DNA from: Ailurus styani
Lineage: Eukaryota > Chordata > Mammalia > Carnivora > Ailuridae
Direction: 5' to 3'
DNA: 64,000 bases
Assembly: GCA_002007465.1 (NCBI GenBank)
Contig: LNAC01000064.1
Location: 4,918,850 to 4,982,849 of the forward strand
Positions 22,442 to 33,384 of the stretch are shown piece by piece. The position numbers were made by a program, and so were the translations under genes. The notes beneath the pieces were generated by a model. It was not told the DNA's origin. It worked only from the letters and a program-made list of their open reading frames with translations, and ran no database searches. Within the stretch, counting starts at the first letter, position 1, and the number at the start of each line of letters is the position of its first letter.

Positions 22442-23157
22442 GTGAGTAGATGTCTCATAAGTAAGGAATGTGAAATCCTATTACTTTTATGTGGGATTTT
22501 TGGCATTCTACCTGAGGTATAGAAAATTGGAAGAGAATATAAGAAACATTAGTTTCCTGAGCTCTTAAAAGAAACCTAGTTTTCAGTTTAACATCCTCCA
22601 CAGGTCTCCATATCTTTGACTTGGTAATTTGGGTCTCTCTCTGAGGCTTCTGAACCTGGGGATTTTCAATTCCAGCACGGTCTAGCAAAATCCACCACTG
22701 GCTGTTGTAGTTACTCCATACCTTGTGCTAAGTCAGACCTACCTCGCTCTTGGAAATTTCTAGGTTATAGCTCCCTCAGGAACCACAGATGCCTCTAGGA
22801 TCCCCTAGAATAAAAGGTTAAGTCCAGGGCAGATTATTAGCTTTGGACCTAATAACATCAGATTGGAAGCATCCCTTTCTTGTGTGTGGGGGCCCATCTT
22901 TAACCCTTTCTAGAAATTTGGTAGACATCACTGCTGACATTCTTGCAAACAGAGAGCAGAACTTGGACAGAACATCACCAGTGTATCAGATCTTCTGCCG
23001 GTTCCGGCTGGCACTCCACTAACGCTTAGCTGTTTCTTGATCTCGTGTTCTGCATGACCATTATTATGCAGACTCGAGCCCAGGCTATTTTCAGCGTGGA
23101 AAACCATCTAGCTAGAAAATTCAATTTCATAAGATACTTGGGAAAGCCTAAACTTCT
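22442..23157 (+). other. NIPAL2: NIPAL2 intron, unique
   Basis: No gene or clear repeat seen. Confidence 0.5.
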
Positions 23158-23340
23158 AGGATCTGGAAACTATGACTATTCTTATGGCCAAGGACAATTA
23201 AATTTCTTAGAAAATTAAAGTATATATATATATATATATATNAGGATCTGGAAACTATGACTATTCTTATGGCCAAGGACAATTAAATTTCTTAGAAAAT
23301 TAAAAAAATATATATATATATACACACATATATATATATT
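23158..23340. repeat. Repeated 63-bp segment around an N plus TA microsatellite
   Basis: AGGATCTGGAAACTATGACT and following bases to AAAATTAA occur at 23158-23219 and again at 23243-23304, with a TA run and an N (23242) between. The second copy is followed by A-rich and TA/CA repeats. This looks like two alleles of a variable microsatellite placed in series. Confidence 0.85.
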
Positions 23341-23666
23341 TTGCTCGTGTTGCATGTCAGTAATGGGTCTGGGCATGCATGGATAGAAAATGAGACCTGG
23401 TGTCTACCCAAAGGGTTTAGAGCCGGAATTAGCCTCCAGATGGTAAAAACCTGGGGCAGAGATTTATTGGAAACTGCCCAGGTCTTGGTTCTGGGGAAAA
23501 ATATAATTGGCTGCAGCAATTAAGACAAGTTCTAGAAGGCTTACCATGAGAAGCAGGAAAAACAAAACCGATGGAATGTATGTCATCATGTAGAATGTGG
23601 AGCTGTTATTTAACACCATGGGTTGTTTCAGTGTTCTTGTGTTCTTTATTATTATCACTCTTACAG

Positions 23667-23761
23667 GTGTTTTCTGTCATTCCTTGGTGTGTTTTTGGTC
23701 ACAAGAAATCGAGAAAAGGAACATCTGCCACAGTCTTACATTGATTTTGGAAATATTCCGG
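23667..23761 (+). CDS. NIPAL2: NIPAL2 coding exon
   Basis: Encodes CFLSFLGVFLVTRNREKEH followed by LPQSYIDFGNIP, finishing the last membrane helix and starting the cytosolic C-terminal tail. The charged stretch RNREKEH marks the end of the membrane domain. The acceptor is CTTACAG and the donor is G|GTAAAA, rather weak at +5. The reading frame stays open for 76 more codons into the intron, so read-through would give a different tail. The main form joins to 25114. Confidence 0.94.
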
Positions 23762-25113
23762 GTAAAACTGCATATCCTTTAATTTATGATGGAAAACTTT
23801 ATCCTTATACATTAGTAGTTGCTGGTATTATTTGGGGTATTAAAATTAAAATAAAACTTAACTCTTATCCTCAAGAAAATGTCTATTTAACGATGAAACC
23901 AGAGGCGATGTCAGTGTTAATAATCATTTCTTTGAATGTCAGTTTTGCACAGACCACTGGGGATATAAAAGAATTGGCCCCGTTTTCTTGATTTGGGGGA
24001 TGTTGCAAATTTCTTTTTTTGTGTTTCCTTAAACTGGAAAAGGGTGGGGATAGAAGTGGGGAATGGCTACCAGGAGAGTCTTTGAAGGAACATCCAGGAC
24101 AGGAGCTTAGGACGCTAAGGACCATTGTTCCTGGGGAACACTGCGGAGGCCTGTGCACAGTGGGGCCAAACGGGGCATCCTTCACAGTCACCTGAACACG
24201 GAGAGCTTCTCCCCCTCCACTTTGCCGTCTTCATCCTGATCCATTTCACACCCACCATCTTTGCAGTCCTCCACTCTTCCTGGGAAATGACTCGCTGTCA
24301 TCACGTAGACAACAGAAGCCATGTTTAGAACAAAGCCAACAAACAGTTGGCTGTATCCTCACCTCCTCCCTGGCCCACCCAGTATGTCCAGCTTTGCTAG
24401 GGATTTGGGGCGACCTACAGTTTTCTAGACCGAAGTAGTGATGTTCTGGCAGCTTCCTCTACCATTCTGTCAGGTCCCTGACTTTGAAGCAAAAGCCATT
24501 AAAGCCTTGTCCCTACGACTGAGAAAATATGACCCAAGGAACTCTGTGTCCTCTTTCCCTCTTGGGCCCTCTTATCAGCTAAGAGCGTTCAAGGCAAGAG
24601 TTTGGTGGCAAAGGTGTGCGTTGTGAGTGACTTGTGTGGTTAGAGGCTCTGGGGTAGAAAATAACATTTAACTCGATTTTCCAGTTCACAAAGGCCCATA
24701 CATAGGATCAGCAACAGCTTTTAGAAGCTACTAGGGGAGTCTGCTTTTCTTTGTTGTTACGTGCATTAGACCAACCACAGAAAAGGAAAAAGGACACTGG
24801 GAAGGGACGTGTGGAGATGAGTGGACGCTTCATGCTCATCTCTTGACCGAACCCGCCCAGTGTCCATGCCCAGCACAGAGGCCCCGTGTGGCGGGGCACC
24901 CGCCGTCTCCTCTGGAGAGTGTGTGGTCACCACAAGGGACACAGAGTTCCGGGGCCTCTTCTTCTTGATGTTGATCTCTTCTGTGTAGAGGGTAACCACA
25001 GCACTAAAAAAAACGGGACTAAAATGTGGCCTAGAGAGAGGAGAAAGTGTTATTAAGACATATTCTTTTCTGAGACCACAAAAGATTTTTTTGTGTGACT
25101 GTTATCTCCACAG
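23762..25113 (+). other. NIPAL2: NIPAL2 last intron
   Basis: The first 230 bases are AT-rich and remain in frame with the upstream exon. The rest is unique sequence with no recognised gene. The acceptor lies after TTATCTCCACAG. Confidence 0.6.
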
Positions 25114-25226
25114 GGAAACAAATGTTGGACAAAATACAACCAGATCCAAATGGCTTATCCTATGGAACTCTGCCTGATGGAAGTGACTTGACAAAGAGCC
25201 AAAGTGGAGAGAAGAAAGAGGTCTGA
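25114..25226 (+). CDS. NIPAL2: NIPAL2 terminal coding exon
   Basis: Completes a Gly codon and encodes KQMLDKIQPDPNGLSYGTLP followed by DGSDLTKSQSGEKKEV, ending at TGA 25224-25226. This is a hydrophilic, serine- and lysine-rich cytosolic tail and matches the NIPAL2 C-terminus as I recall it. With the six exons before it, the window carries about 237 residues, roughly the last two thirds of the protein. Confidence 0.95.
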
Positions 25227-26146
25227 ACTGCCGAGAGGGATGGCAGCTGGCCTGTCTATACCACCTTTGAAAAACCTCCCTTCGTGTCCACAGCGAGCTT
25301 GTGCTGACGTGCATGAGCATCACCTCCGTCTGCAGGGACAGCTGGGGGCTTCCCAAACTTTGACAGTCTCATGTCTTCACGGAATGTGATTTGCAGTGTT
25401 CCCCACACTCTGGACGTCCCCCTCGTGAACAATGAGCCAGCTAGATCTTAATTAGAGCCTGGCTCCCCTAGCAGGACTGTCCCACAGAAATGTGCTTTCA
25501 CGATTTGGCTGCAGAACACACGCAGGCTGCTTTTCCCACACGACTTCGAGTGTCGGCTGCTTGGCTTTAAAGAGACTCGTTCATCCCCCAACCTCGCTCC
25601 CGTACCAAAGGTTTGAGAGCATTCGTTTCGCCTACATCTCTGATGAGCCTCCCCCGTAAGGATCTCACCTTTCTAGGCCTAAGTTAGAACGGTGAATCAT
25701 CTTTTTCTGTAAACGAGCCCTATTATAACCGTCCTTTGAAAATTAAGGCCATCTTTAAAATGGGAGTCTGTAAGTGGCCTTCTGTGGTGGTGTGTACCTT
25801 GACTGGTGAACTTTTTCAGAGGAAGAAAGGAACAATTTAAGAATTAAGACCAGTTTTTCAAAAAATATAGAATGATGAACACTTACTTCAGCTATATGAT
25901 CTGATTATACTTGAATTGAAACTGAAAACTTCATATCCTGTGCTGATATTTGTATAAATCTTATGACTTATCTCGTGGATTTATTATACGTTTTAACTCT
26001 TGACGCAAGTCTCAAAAATTGTGTTTAAGTTCTAAATGTTATTTTCGCTAGCACACCATTTCCTCCCCCAAGTTATTATCTCAAGCTTTATAAATTCTTC
26101 GAGGCAAGAGTACAGCTATGAATAAAGAATTGGATTTTAGCCATTT
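25227..26146 (+). other. NIPAL2: NIPAL2 3' UTR (probable)
   Basis: Unique sequence after the stop codon with no interspersed repeat that I recognise. It turns AT-rich toward the end. The first good poly(A) signal is at 26121. The end is inferred, and a longer form using AATAAA near 26664 is possible. Confidence 0.65.
26121..26126 (+). terminator. NIPAL2: Candidate NIPAL2 poly(A) signal AATAAA
   Basis: AATAAAGAATTGG lies about 0.9 kb after the stop codon. A second AATAAA lies near 26664 (CAAATAAAGCAG). Confidence 0.6.
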
Positions 26147-26149
26147 AAA

Positions 26150-27221
26150 TCTGTAGACGTAGCCAGGTGGTCCAACCTGAGTCTAGAGAGGAAGGCCATG
26201 TGCTCCTGGACCCGAATGGCTTTTCTGCTATGACTAGTCACTTATCCACTAAGATTCATTTGCAGATAGAGTTCATAATCATATATGTTAGTTATGATCT
26301 ACTAATCTATTTATATGACAAGGAAAGAACTAGCCTTTATTGTAAACAACATCGAGTCAGGAGCCCTATCCTTAATGACACTTCGAAAGCTTCTACTCAC
26401 TTCTGGCATGCCAGTCCAAGGTTGTTCCAGCCAGCTGTCTTGCGTTTCTGAAGGTTGTATAACTCAGAGCTGTGGAGACTGTAATCGTAACTGCTTTGGG
26501 TCTTTGAGCATTGTTCTTTGTCATAACCTATACTGGCCAAACCAGGCCACAAAGGCAAGATTCGAATCCATCGCCAATGTATGAATAATAACCTAGAGCC
26601 CATGTCTGGGTTTTGAACTCCTAGTAAGAATTCCTGCTATTGTGGAACATATCCCCTAATTCAAATAAAGCAGTCATATAATTTATGGCATGTTTTACTG
26701 AATTGGTCCAACATGTTGGCATTGGAAGGCTCAGCTAAGAAATGTGTCTGGTGTCTTAAACTACAGATTTCTGATGACTCTTAAAACTGGTTTCAAAGAT
26801 GGCAAAAATATTTAGACTAAAGAGTTTCAGTTGAAGTAGGACGACACTTATAGCTACAGCACGTGGTTTTGAGCATTGTAGAATTCTGCGCAGACACAAG
26901 CATGATGCCAGTATGTTAGTAGTTGCCAACATTTGCATCTTTTAAAAGTTTTGAGAAATGACATCGACTTACGCACATTTAAGCAATCCAGCAATGCTTT
27001 AGAAGTCCAGGCAACATATAAAATATACCGAGACCTAATTTTACTTTCCATACTGCTTCTTCAAAGCAAGGTGAAGAGGAGTTTTAGTTGTACTAGCTCA
27101 TAAGATTTTTTAAATTACAAAGTGCATGACAACAACCAAAGCCAACCCTGTACTTCTCTTGGCATTGTGAACCGGGGACTTTTAGCCAACAACTTGACTC
27201 ATTGGACTATTTGTCTAGACG
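26150..27221. other. Intergenic, unique
   Basis: No gene, RNA gene or clear repeat seen. It could include a longer NIPAL2 3' UTR. Confidence 0.45.
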
Positions 27222-27432
27222 AGGGGTCTGCAAAATTTTCCTTTAAAGACGCAGAGAGTAAATATTTTTGGGTTTATTGGCCAGTGTTGCCTGTCGCAAC
27301 TACTCAACTCTGTTATTCTAGCCTGAAAGCCAACACAGCCCATATGTAAATGAATGAGCATGGCTGTACGCCAGTCAAGTTTTATTTACCAACACAGGTG
27401 GTCAGCCCTAGGACAGTAGTTTGCCAATCCCC
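27222..27432 (+). mobile_element. hAT-type DNA transposon remnant
   Basis: AGGGGTCTGCAAAATTTTCC at one end and TAGTTTGCCAATCCCC at the other are imperfect inverted ends. Internally CGCAACTACTCAACTCTG and AAGTTTTATTTACCAACACA are typical of this non-autonomous family. A relative lies at 61960-62305 in the other orientation. Confidence 0.7.
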
Positions 27433-27651
27433 GATCTAGATACCTTTGCCCTTGCCATGTAGTTTCTTTCTTGCTCCTTGGGCATTCAGGAGTTGAAAAG
27501 GTGACACTTCATGATTCATGACAAACTAGAATACTGTGGGATTGTGGAGCCCTGTCTTGATATTTACATTAGGATTTTGTTTACATAAGATACAGATGGA
27601 AGTGATGAGTTCATTACTGGTGCCCAGGTTTCTCTTCAAAGCAGTGGTTCA

Positions 27652-27825
27652 GGGGTGCCTGGGTGGCTCACTAGGTGAACTGTCTGCTTTTGGCTCCAGG
27701 CATGATCCTAGGGTCCTAGGGGGAGCCCCGTGTCAGGCTCCTTGCTTAGCGGGGAGCCTGTTTCTCCCTCTCCTCCCCACTCATGCTCTCTCGCAAATAA
27801 ATAATATCTTACAAAAAAAAAAAAA
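27652..27825 (+). mobile_element. CAN-SINE (+)
   Basis: Head GGGGTGCCTGGGTGGCTCAC and a shortened AAATAAATAATATC tail. Target repeats AAAGCAGTGGTTC and AAAGCAGTGATTC flank it. Confidence 0.94.
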
Positions 27826-27839
27826 AAAGCAGTGATTCT

Positions 27840-29615
27840 TTTGTGAGCACCGCTGCCCGTGTTGGAAGAGCCTCTCCAGTCCCACTTTCCAAGTTGATAA
27901 TAGCTTCGGAAATGAGTACTAGTGACCTCTCATTAAAGCAGAGGACTTCACCAACCGATTGTTTTCACTTTAAGTGTTTGCTTGTTCTATACCCATAATA
28001 CTTTCACTACCAGAATCGTTTGAGGGGAAAAAAAAACACAATAAAAACTTCTCAAGCGGTGACTCAAAATGTATTTTTCAACACCCCCTTTCCACCCCCA
28101 CAAGCTCCTGGAAATTCTGTTTTGTGGCAGAGAAAGACTGGGAAAGGACAGATTTCATAGATGATTGCAATTTCGGCGCTATTGAAGAGTAATGGTGATA
28201 ATGTGCAGGTCTGGCTCTGAAAGGAACAGGTGTAATGGTGGGCATGACTCAAAGGGATTGAAACACTGAGCCAAATTCCTGGCAGCCAAGAACCCTCTCT
28301 ACGCTCCTCGTTTCCAAGAGCACAGCTCATCCAGGACTGTATACGCTCAGCCACGCTCAAGGCTGCTTCATAGTTACCAACTTAATAGTGATATTGTGGA
28401 CATAAATATAGCAGTTACCAAAATGAACCTTCCCAACACCCCTCCAGACTGCTTTACTTAAATGCTATGGCTGGTTTAAGGGACAATCCTTGCACCGGGC
28501 AACCGCGATTGTAACGCACGTGTCTGGCACTGGTGGAGATGAGTGCTTTCGTGAGGCTGCTAGAGAAACACCACGCATTTTGTACTTTTCGAATAAAATC
28601 TCAGAATTGAACCTACCACGATTGTGTGGGAAATTTAGGAGCTGCTTCTAATCGTTAGACTCATCAACAGTCTGGCTTTTATTATTGCCATCTTGAAATT
28701 AAAAAAGTAGAATTCCACACAAACACGGTTTCCATGCAAATATAGACCAGTCTTGGGCTATTAAACCTAGTGTTTTAGCAATTGTGGTAAGCGCAGGGAA
28801 AAGCCTTCCCACCCAGGAATTCTTGAGTCTGTCCCCTTGCTTACCAGCCTCAGGGCACCACGCAACACACTTCCCTGTGCCAGGACAGCAAATCAGTCAC
28901 AGGAGCTATGTCCCACCCAGGAAAACTTTTTTTTTTTTTTTCAAGAAAGGGAGGAAACTCCTCCTTCGATGTTGGTCCTTATTGAGAGTTAATGAGTCCC
29001 AACCACAATGTAAAAGAGGGATATCAATTCAGATATCAAATAAATGTGGTGTTTCGGGATGCACCCAGCTGAGCTGGATGCTGCCAACAGTTTCATGGAG
29101 TTCCAGGCAAGATGCAAGATAGTCTCCGTGTTCCAGGAAAGAATCTCCTTCTCAGGGAACTGGCAAGTGCCTGGCGGAGAGGGAGCCTGTCCGTTCCCAA
29201 TGTGACCAGCACACATGAACCCAAGCCGCTTTGCACATTTGAGCTGCTGCTACCCAGACGCAAGCTAATCCTTCCAGCGTGCACTCATACCACTTTTGAA
29301 GCCTTTTCCTTCATGGTTCTAATTTGAAAACCAACCTCAGCAATTTTCTGAGGTTTGGGCTCTACTCCTTCTGTCCAAAGCTCCTCACCTAAACCTTCTA
29401 AAAGCTCAACACAGACCAGGAAATGACCCAGCTTGAGAACTCGTGATCCAGGGACTCGAAGTTGGAGCTGGTTTCCTGATTATAGACCCAGTCACCACAT
29501 GCCTCAAATTTAGCAGCTATTAATTCACTTAAGCATAATTGATCACATACTATTTTCGATGCAGTGTGTTTAAAAATGGACTATAAAAATGAATTAGACA
29601 TGAAGACCAGCTCTC
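27840..29615. other. Intergenic, unique
   Basis: No gene seen. Overlapping open frames on both strands near 28.8-29.3 kb have no domain, no splice support and mutually exclusive frames. Confidence 0.45.
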
Positions 29616-29719
29616 CAAGCACCTACTGTGTGGTGGGGAGACAACCGATGTCATCTCTCGAGCCCTTCCAATGCCCCAGGCATGGGGCTAAGGCTCTTAC
29701 TTGTGCGAGTTATTGAGTC

Positions 29720-30050
29720 CTTACACTTTCTCTCCCAGGGAGGTCACCATCCCTATTTTACAGGTTAAAAAACCAGGGCAAGAGCCAGGGCAGGGACTAG
29801 GGTAAGGCCAAGAGAAGCATGGAGTTTAAGGAAACATCCCTGTCAAGGTGGTGGGAGGGCTGCCCCTGCACCTCCCGGAGCCTGGAGTGAGCAGGGCACC
29901 TGCTGTGCCCTAGGCACCTCATCACATCCTGGCTGTAGCCAGAAAAGGGAAGTGGATTTGACCGGTGTTATTCAGCTGGCAAGTGGCAGAGCTGGGATTT
30001 GAACACAGAACATCTAATTCTGCAACCCACACTCTTACCACCGGTACCAA
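29720..30050 (-). mobile_element. MIR fragments, inverted
   Basis: GTCACCATCCCTATTTTACA and, further on, GCAAGTGGCAGAGCTGGGAT with TTTGAACACAGAAC are two parts of inverted MIR elements. Confidence 0.7.
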
Positions 30051-30088
30051 TATGTCTATACTACACAAGAGAACATCAAGAGTGCCGT

Positions 30089-30297
30089 GGGACACCTGGG
30101 TGGCTCAGTCAGTTAAGTGTCTGACCCTTGGTTTCGGCTCAGGCCATGATCTCAGGGTTGTGAGATCGAGCCCCAGGTTGGGCTCCACGTTCAGCATGGA
30201 GTCTGCTTGAGATTCTCTCTTTCCCTCTCCCTCTGCCCTTTCCTCCGTTCTATAAATAAATAAATAAATAATAAATAAATAAAATCTTAAAAAAAAA
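30089..30297 (+). mobile_element. CAN-SINE (+), older type
   Basis: GGGACACCTGGGTGGCTCAG head and a long AAATAAATAAATAAATAATA tail. Confidence 0.93.
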
Positions 30298-30314
30298 TTT
30301 TTTTTTGGGGTGGA

Positions 30315-30502
30315 GGGCGCCTGGGTAGCTCAGTCAGTTAAGTGTATGTATGCCTTCAGGTCATGTCATGATCCCAGGGGCTTAAGCCCTGTATCAGGCT
30401 CCCTGCTTAGCAGGGAGTCTGCTTCTCCCTCACCCTCTGCCCCTCTCCCCTCCATTGTGCTCTTTCTCTCTCTTTCATATAAATAAATACAATCTTTAAA
30501 AA
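30315..30502 (+). mobile_element. CAN-SINE (+), second in tandem
   Basis: GGGCGCCTGGGTAGCTCAGT head directly after the tail of the previous SINE, same orientation. Diverged internally. Confidence 0.92.
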
Positions 30503-30607
30503 GTTTTTTTTTTTTTAATTTTGGGTGCCTAATAAAGGGCATGGAAGCCCCGAGGAGAAAGAGGTCGTTTTGACCAGGAGACAGTCTTCTAAAAGGAACT
30601 AGGGGTT

Positions 30608-31035
30608 ATAGTGGGTTAAATCATGTTCCTCCCAAAAGATATATCCACCCCCCAACCCCTGGAACCTATGAATGTGATCTCTTTGGCGAAGGGTCTTTAC
30701 AGATGTCATTAAATCAAAGATCTCGAGGTGATATCGTCCTTGGTTACATCCTGGATCACCCGATCCAATAGCAGGGGAGCAGGGGTCCTTATAAGAGATG
30801 GAAGGGGAAGGGACACAGACACCCTGCGGGAAAAAGTCGCGTGAAGATAGAGACAGATGGGAGCCACAAAGCCACAAGCCAGGGAATGCCGGGAGCCACC
30901 AGAAACGGGAAGAGGCAAGAGAAGACTCTCTCCTTGAGCCTTCGGAGGGAGCACAGGCCTGCGGACACCCTTGGCTGCAGACTTCGGGTCTCCAGAACTG
31001 CGAGACAGCACATTTCTGTCGTTGGAAGCCGCATT
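30608..31035 (+). mobile_element. MaLR-like LTR (+) abutting the CpG-rich block
   Basis: GTGGGTTAAATCATGTTCCT, AATGTGATCTCTTTGGCGAA, CCTTATAAGAGATGGAAGG and CAGAACTGCGAGACAGCACA follow the layout of a MaLR-type LTR including its TATA-like CTTATAAGAG (30788). The 3' end fades into CpG-rich sequence. Family assignment is by eye. Confidence 0.65.
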
Positions 31036-31760
31036 TCTGCGACGTCTCGCGGCGGCAGTCCCAGCAAACGAACGCAGGTCCGCCCTGCTCTCCGAAGCTC
31101 GTGCGGAATTCAGTCGGAGGCGGAAACCCACGAGCAGAAGAGAAGCCGGATCGCTGAGTCAGCTTGGCGACATCCGCCACGTGGGGTCACCGGGTGGGAC
31201 GAGAAGGCAGGTTGGAAAGACTTGAGTGGCCCGCTCTGACACAGAAGCAAGACCAGTCGCCCCTAACCGTAGGGACAGGACAAAGCCTTGGAGCTCAGTG
31301 GCTAAAGAGGCTTATAAACACGTCCTTCCCGGACTCCACCAGGGAGAGCGGATCGGCCCGGGGAGCCCTGGCCACCGCAGGGAAGAGGAAGGCGTCCCTC
31401 GGAGCAGTGCGCCCCCAGGCCGCCCTGCGTGCAGTCCCCGCCTGCATCCCCGCGCCCGGGAGATTCGCGGCCCGGTCTCGCTGGGGCGCGGGGGTGTCCA
31501 GCCGCCAGCTCCCTGGGGCTGACTCCGACTGGGGGGCGGGGGGCGGGAGCAGGGGCTCCCCCTCCTCCCCGGTCCTCCGCGGCTGCGGGGAAAGCAGGCT
31601 CCTGCGGAGGAGGACCGCGATCGGTCCCCGGGGGGCGCATGCGCCCCCCTCACCGGCCGCCTTTCTGTAAAGCGAGCCACCTGCCTCCTGCCCCGCGAGG
31701 CCCCGGCCTCCAAGCTCTGCGCAAGGCAGGAACCGGGCCAAACCACCGCTGAGGAAGGAA
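31030..31760. promoter_or_regulatory. Orphan CpG island-like block
   Basis: A sharply GC- and CpG-rich block in an otherwise ordinary intergenic region, densest at 31330-31680. It holds two Sp1/KLF-type GGGGCGGG boxes at 31531-31547 and a perfect 20-bp palindrome centred on GCGCATGCGC, the NRF1 consensus, at 31630-31649. Such blocks are usually promoters or enhancers that stay unmethylated. No coding gene starts here that I can support. Open frames over 140 codons in several overlapping frames on both strands result from the lack of A/T-rich stop codons. It could drive a non-coding RNA in either direction. Confidence 0.7.
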
Positions 31761-32927
31761 TGAGGGCCTTGGCACTGGCTCCGCGTGTATTTGTTGTTCG
31801 CTAAGGAGTTTGGTGGAATCCAGACTCATTTTCCACTGAAACAAGGGAAAGTAAAGACAGCACCAAATAAAAATAGATTTCTGGCGTTTCCTGTTTACTC
31901 AGATCTGCTGCTCTCTGTAGGCCGGGGGCTTCTCTGGACATCTGGAGAGAACACCCCCTCCAACCCTCCCCTTCCCCCCCCAAAGAACATAAAAGTGATG
32001 ACTTTCTTCTTCCGTGTTTCTATTTCCTGTTCTTTGGTTGCTAGTAGGTTTATTGGGGGGAGGGGGGAGCTGTCCTGGATGAACTACCAAATTCCCTTTT
32101 TCTAGCCCTATTTAGAGGAAAACAAATTTCTGGGTGCCTCTGGTGACCCCTTTCTCCCCGTTTACAGAGTAGAGCTCATTTTTTCTGGCCTGCTGGGCCT
32201 CAGCGAGAAGACACAGGAGGAAGAGGGGGTGACCAGTGGAAAGAGGGGGACTTGAGGCTGGGCACAAAGACCTCAAGTTCTCCTTCAGGATAATTCACAC
32301 AGGGCCCAGGGTCCACAGCAAAGGCACAAGGTGACAAGGCAGGAAAAGCTCATCCAGAAGGACCGAGCAGAGACGCTGCGGGTCTCAGGCCTAAGGACAC
32401 ACGTGCGACTTCCTGTCCTTTCGGAAAACCATGGGAACATCCAGCATGTTTGGGGGAAAGGTCTGAGTGGTGAAGCGGCAGTTCCTGGGGGGGCTGGGGG
32501 GGGGCGGGGTGGCAGGTCCTTGCTCCAAATCGGTATTTGGCCCCTTCGCCCCGCCCACGTGCTGCACATGTTTTCCCCATCCAAAAAACAGTGAGAGCGG
32601 CCTCGCTTCCCTGACTTGAGTTTTGCACCACAACAATAAAGTTCATGATGGAAAAAACATTTCTCCCGTGGCCAGGGACGCTCTGCTCAGGCAGAGTGTT
32701 GGATCTCCAGTCCACCAACAGCAATTGCTGAGAACAAACCAGAGCTTATTCACTGATTTTTATGAATGATTGAAACAGCAAAGCAGATTGATTTCATTTC
32801 CGTAACTTAGCAATTGACAATTACATAAATATCTTTCTGAAGCCATCGGGATGAAAATCGTCCTGTTCTTCAGAGCAAGAGAAATGAAGTTAGAAGAAAG
32901 CCAAACCAACACGCTACTGTACGGAAC
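31761..32927. other. Intergenic, unique
   Basis: No gene or clear repeat. GC-rich in parts. The 124-codon frame on the - strand is unsupported. Confidence 0.45.
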
Positions 32928-33384
32928 TGTTATGGGCTGAATTGTGTGTCCCCCTCTCCCCCCGAATACGCACTGAAGTTCTAATTGCCACTATCTCAGA
33001 ATGTGCCTTTATTTGGAAATCTGGTCTTTAGATTACCCTTTATAGAGGTAATCGAGTTAAAAATGAAGTCGTGAAGGCCGGCCCTGATTCAGTATGACTG
33101 GCGCCCTTTTAAAATGGGAAATGTAGACACAGAGACACACGGAGGGAAGACAGTGTGACGATACAGGGAGGAGATGGCCAGCTACACCCCAGGATGCCCC
33201 CACGGCTCCCGGAAGCTAAGAGGGAAGCACCAGAGTCTACCTTACTGCCCTCAGAAGCGATCAGCTCTGCTCACACCCGGATCTTGGGACTTCTAGATCC
33301 TGGAACCGGAAGCTGAGACATATCCGTATTTCTGCACATCCAGTCTGCGGTACTCTGTTGCAGCAGCACTAGCCAACTAACACA
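32928..33384 (+). mobile_element. Complete MLT1-type MaLR LTR (+)
   Basis: Starts TGTTATGGGCTGAATTGTGT and ends GCCAACTAACACA, so both TG and CA ends are present. Internally ATCTCAGAATGTGCCTTTAT, TTTGGAAATCTGGTCTTTAG and AGAGGTAATCGAGTTAAAAA are in MLT1 order. No internal viral sequence flanks it: a solitary LTR. Confidence 0.85.

Noticed and set aside
31164..31752. Several 100-170 codon frames over the CpG block
   Set aside because: Frames overlap on both strands and reflect absence of stop codons in GC-rich DNA; Pro/Gly/Arg-rich with no family match.
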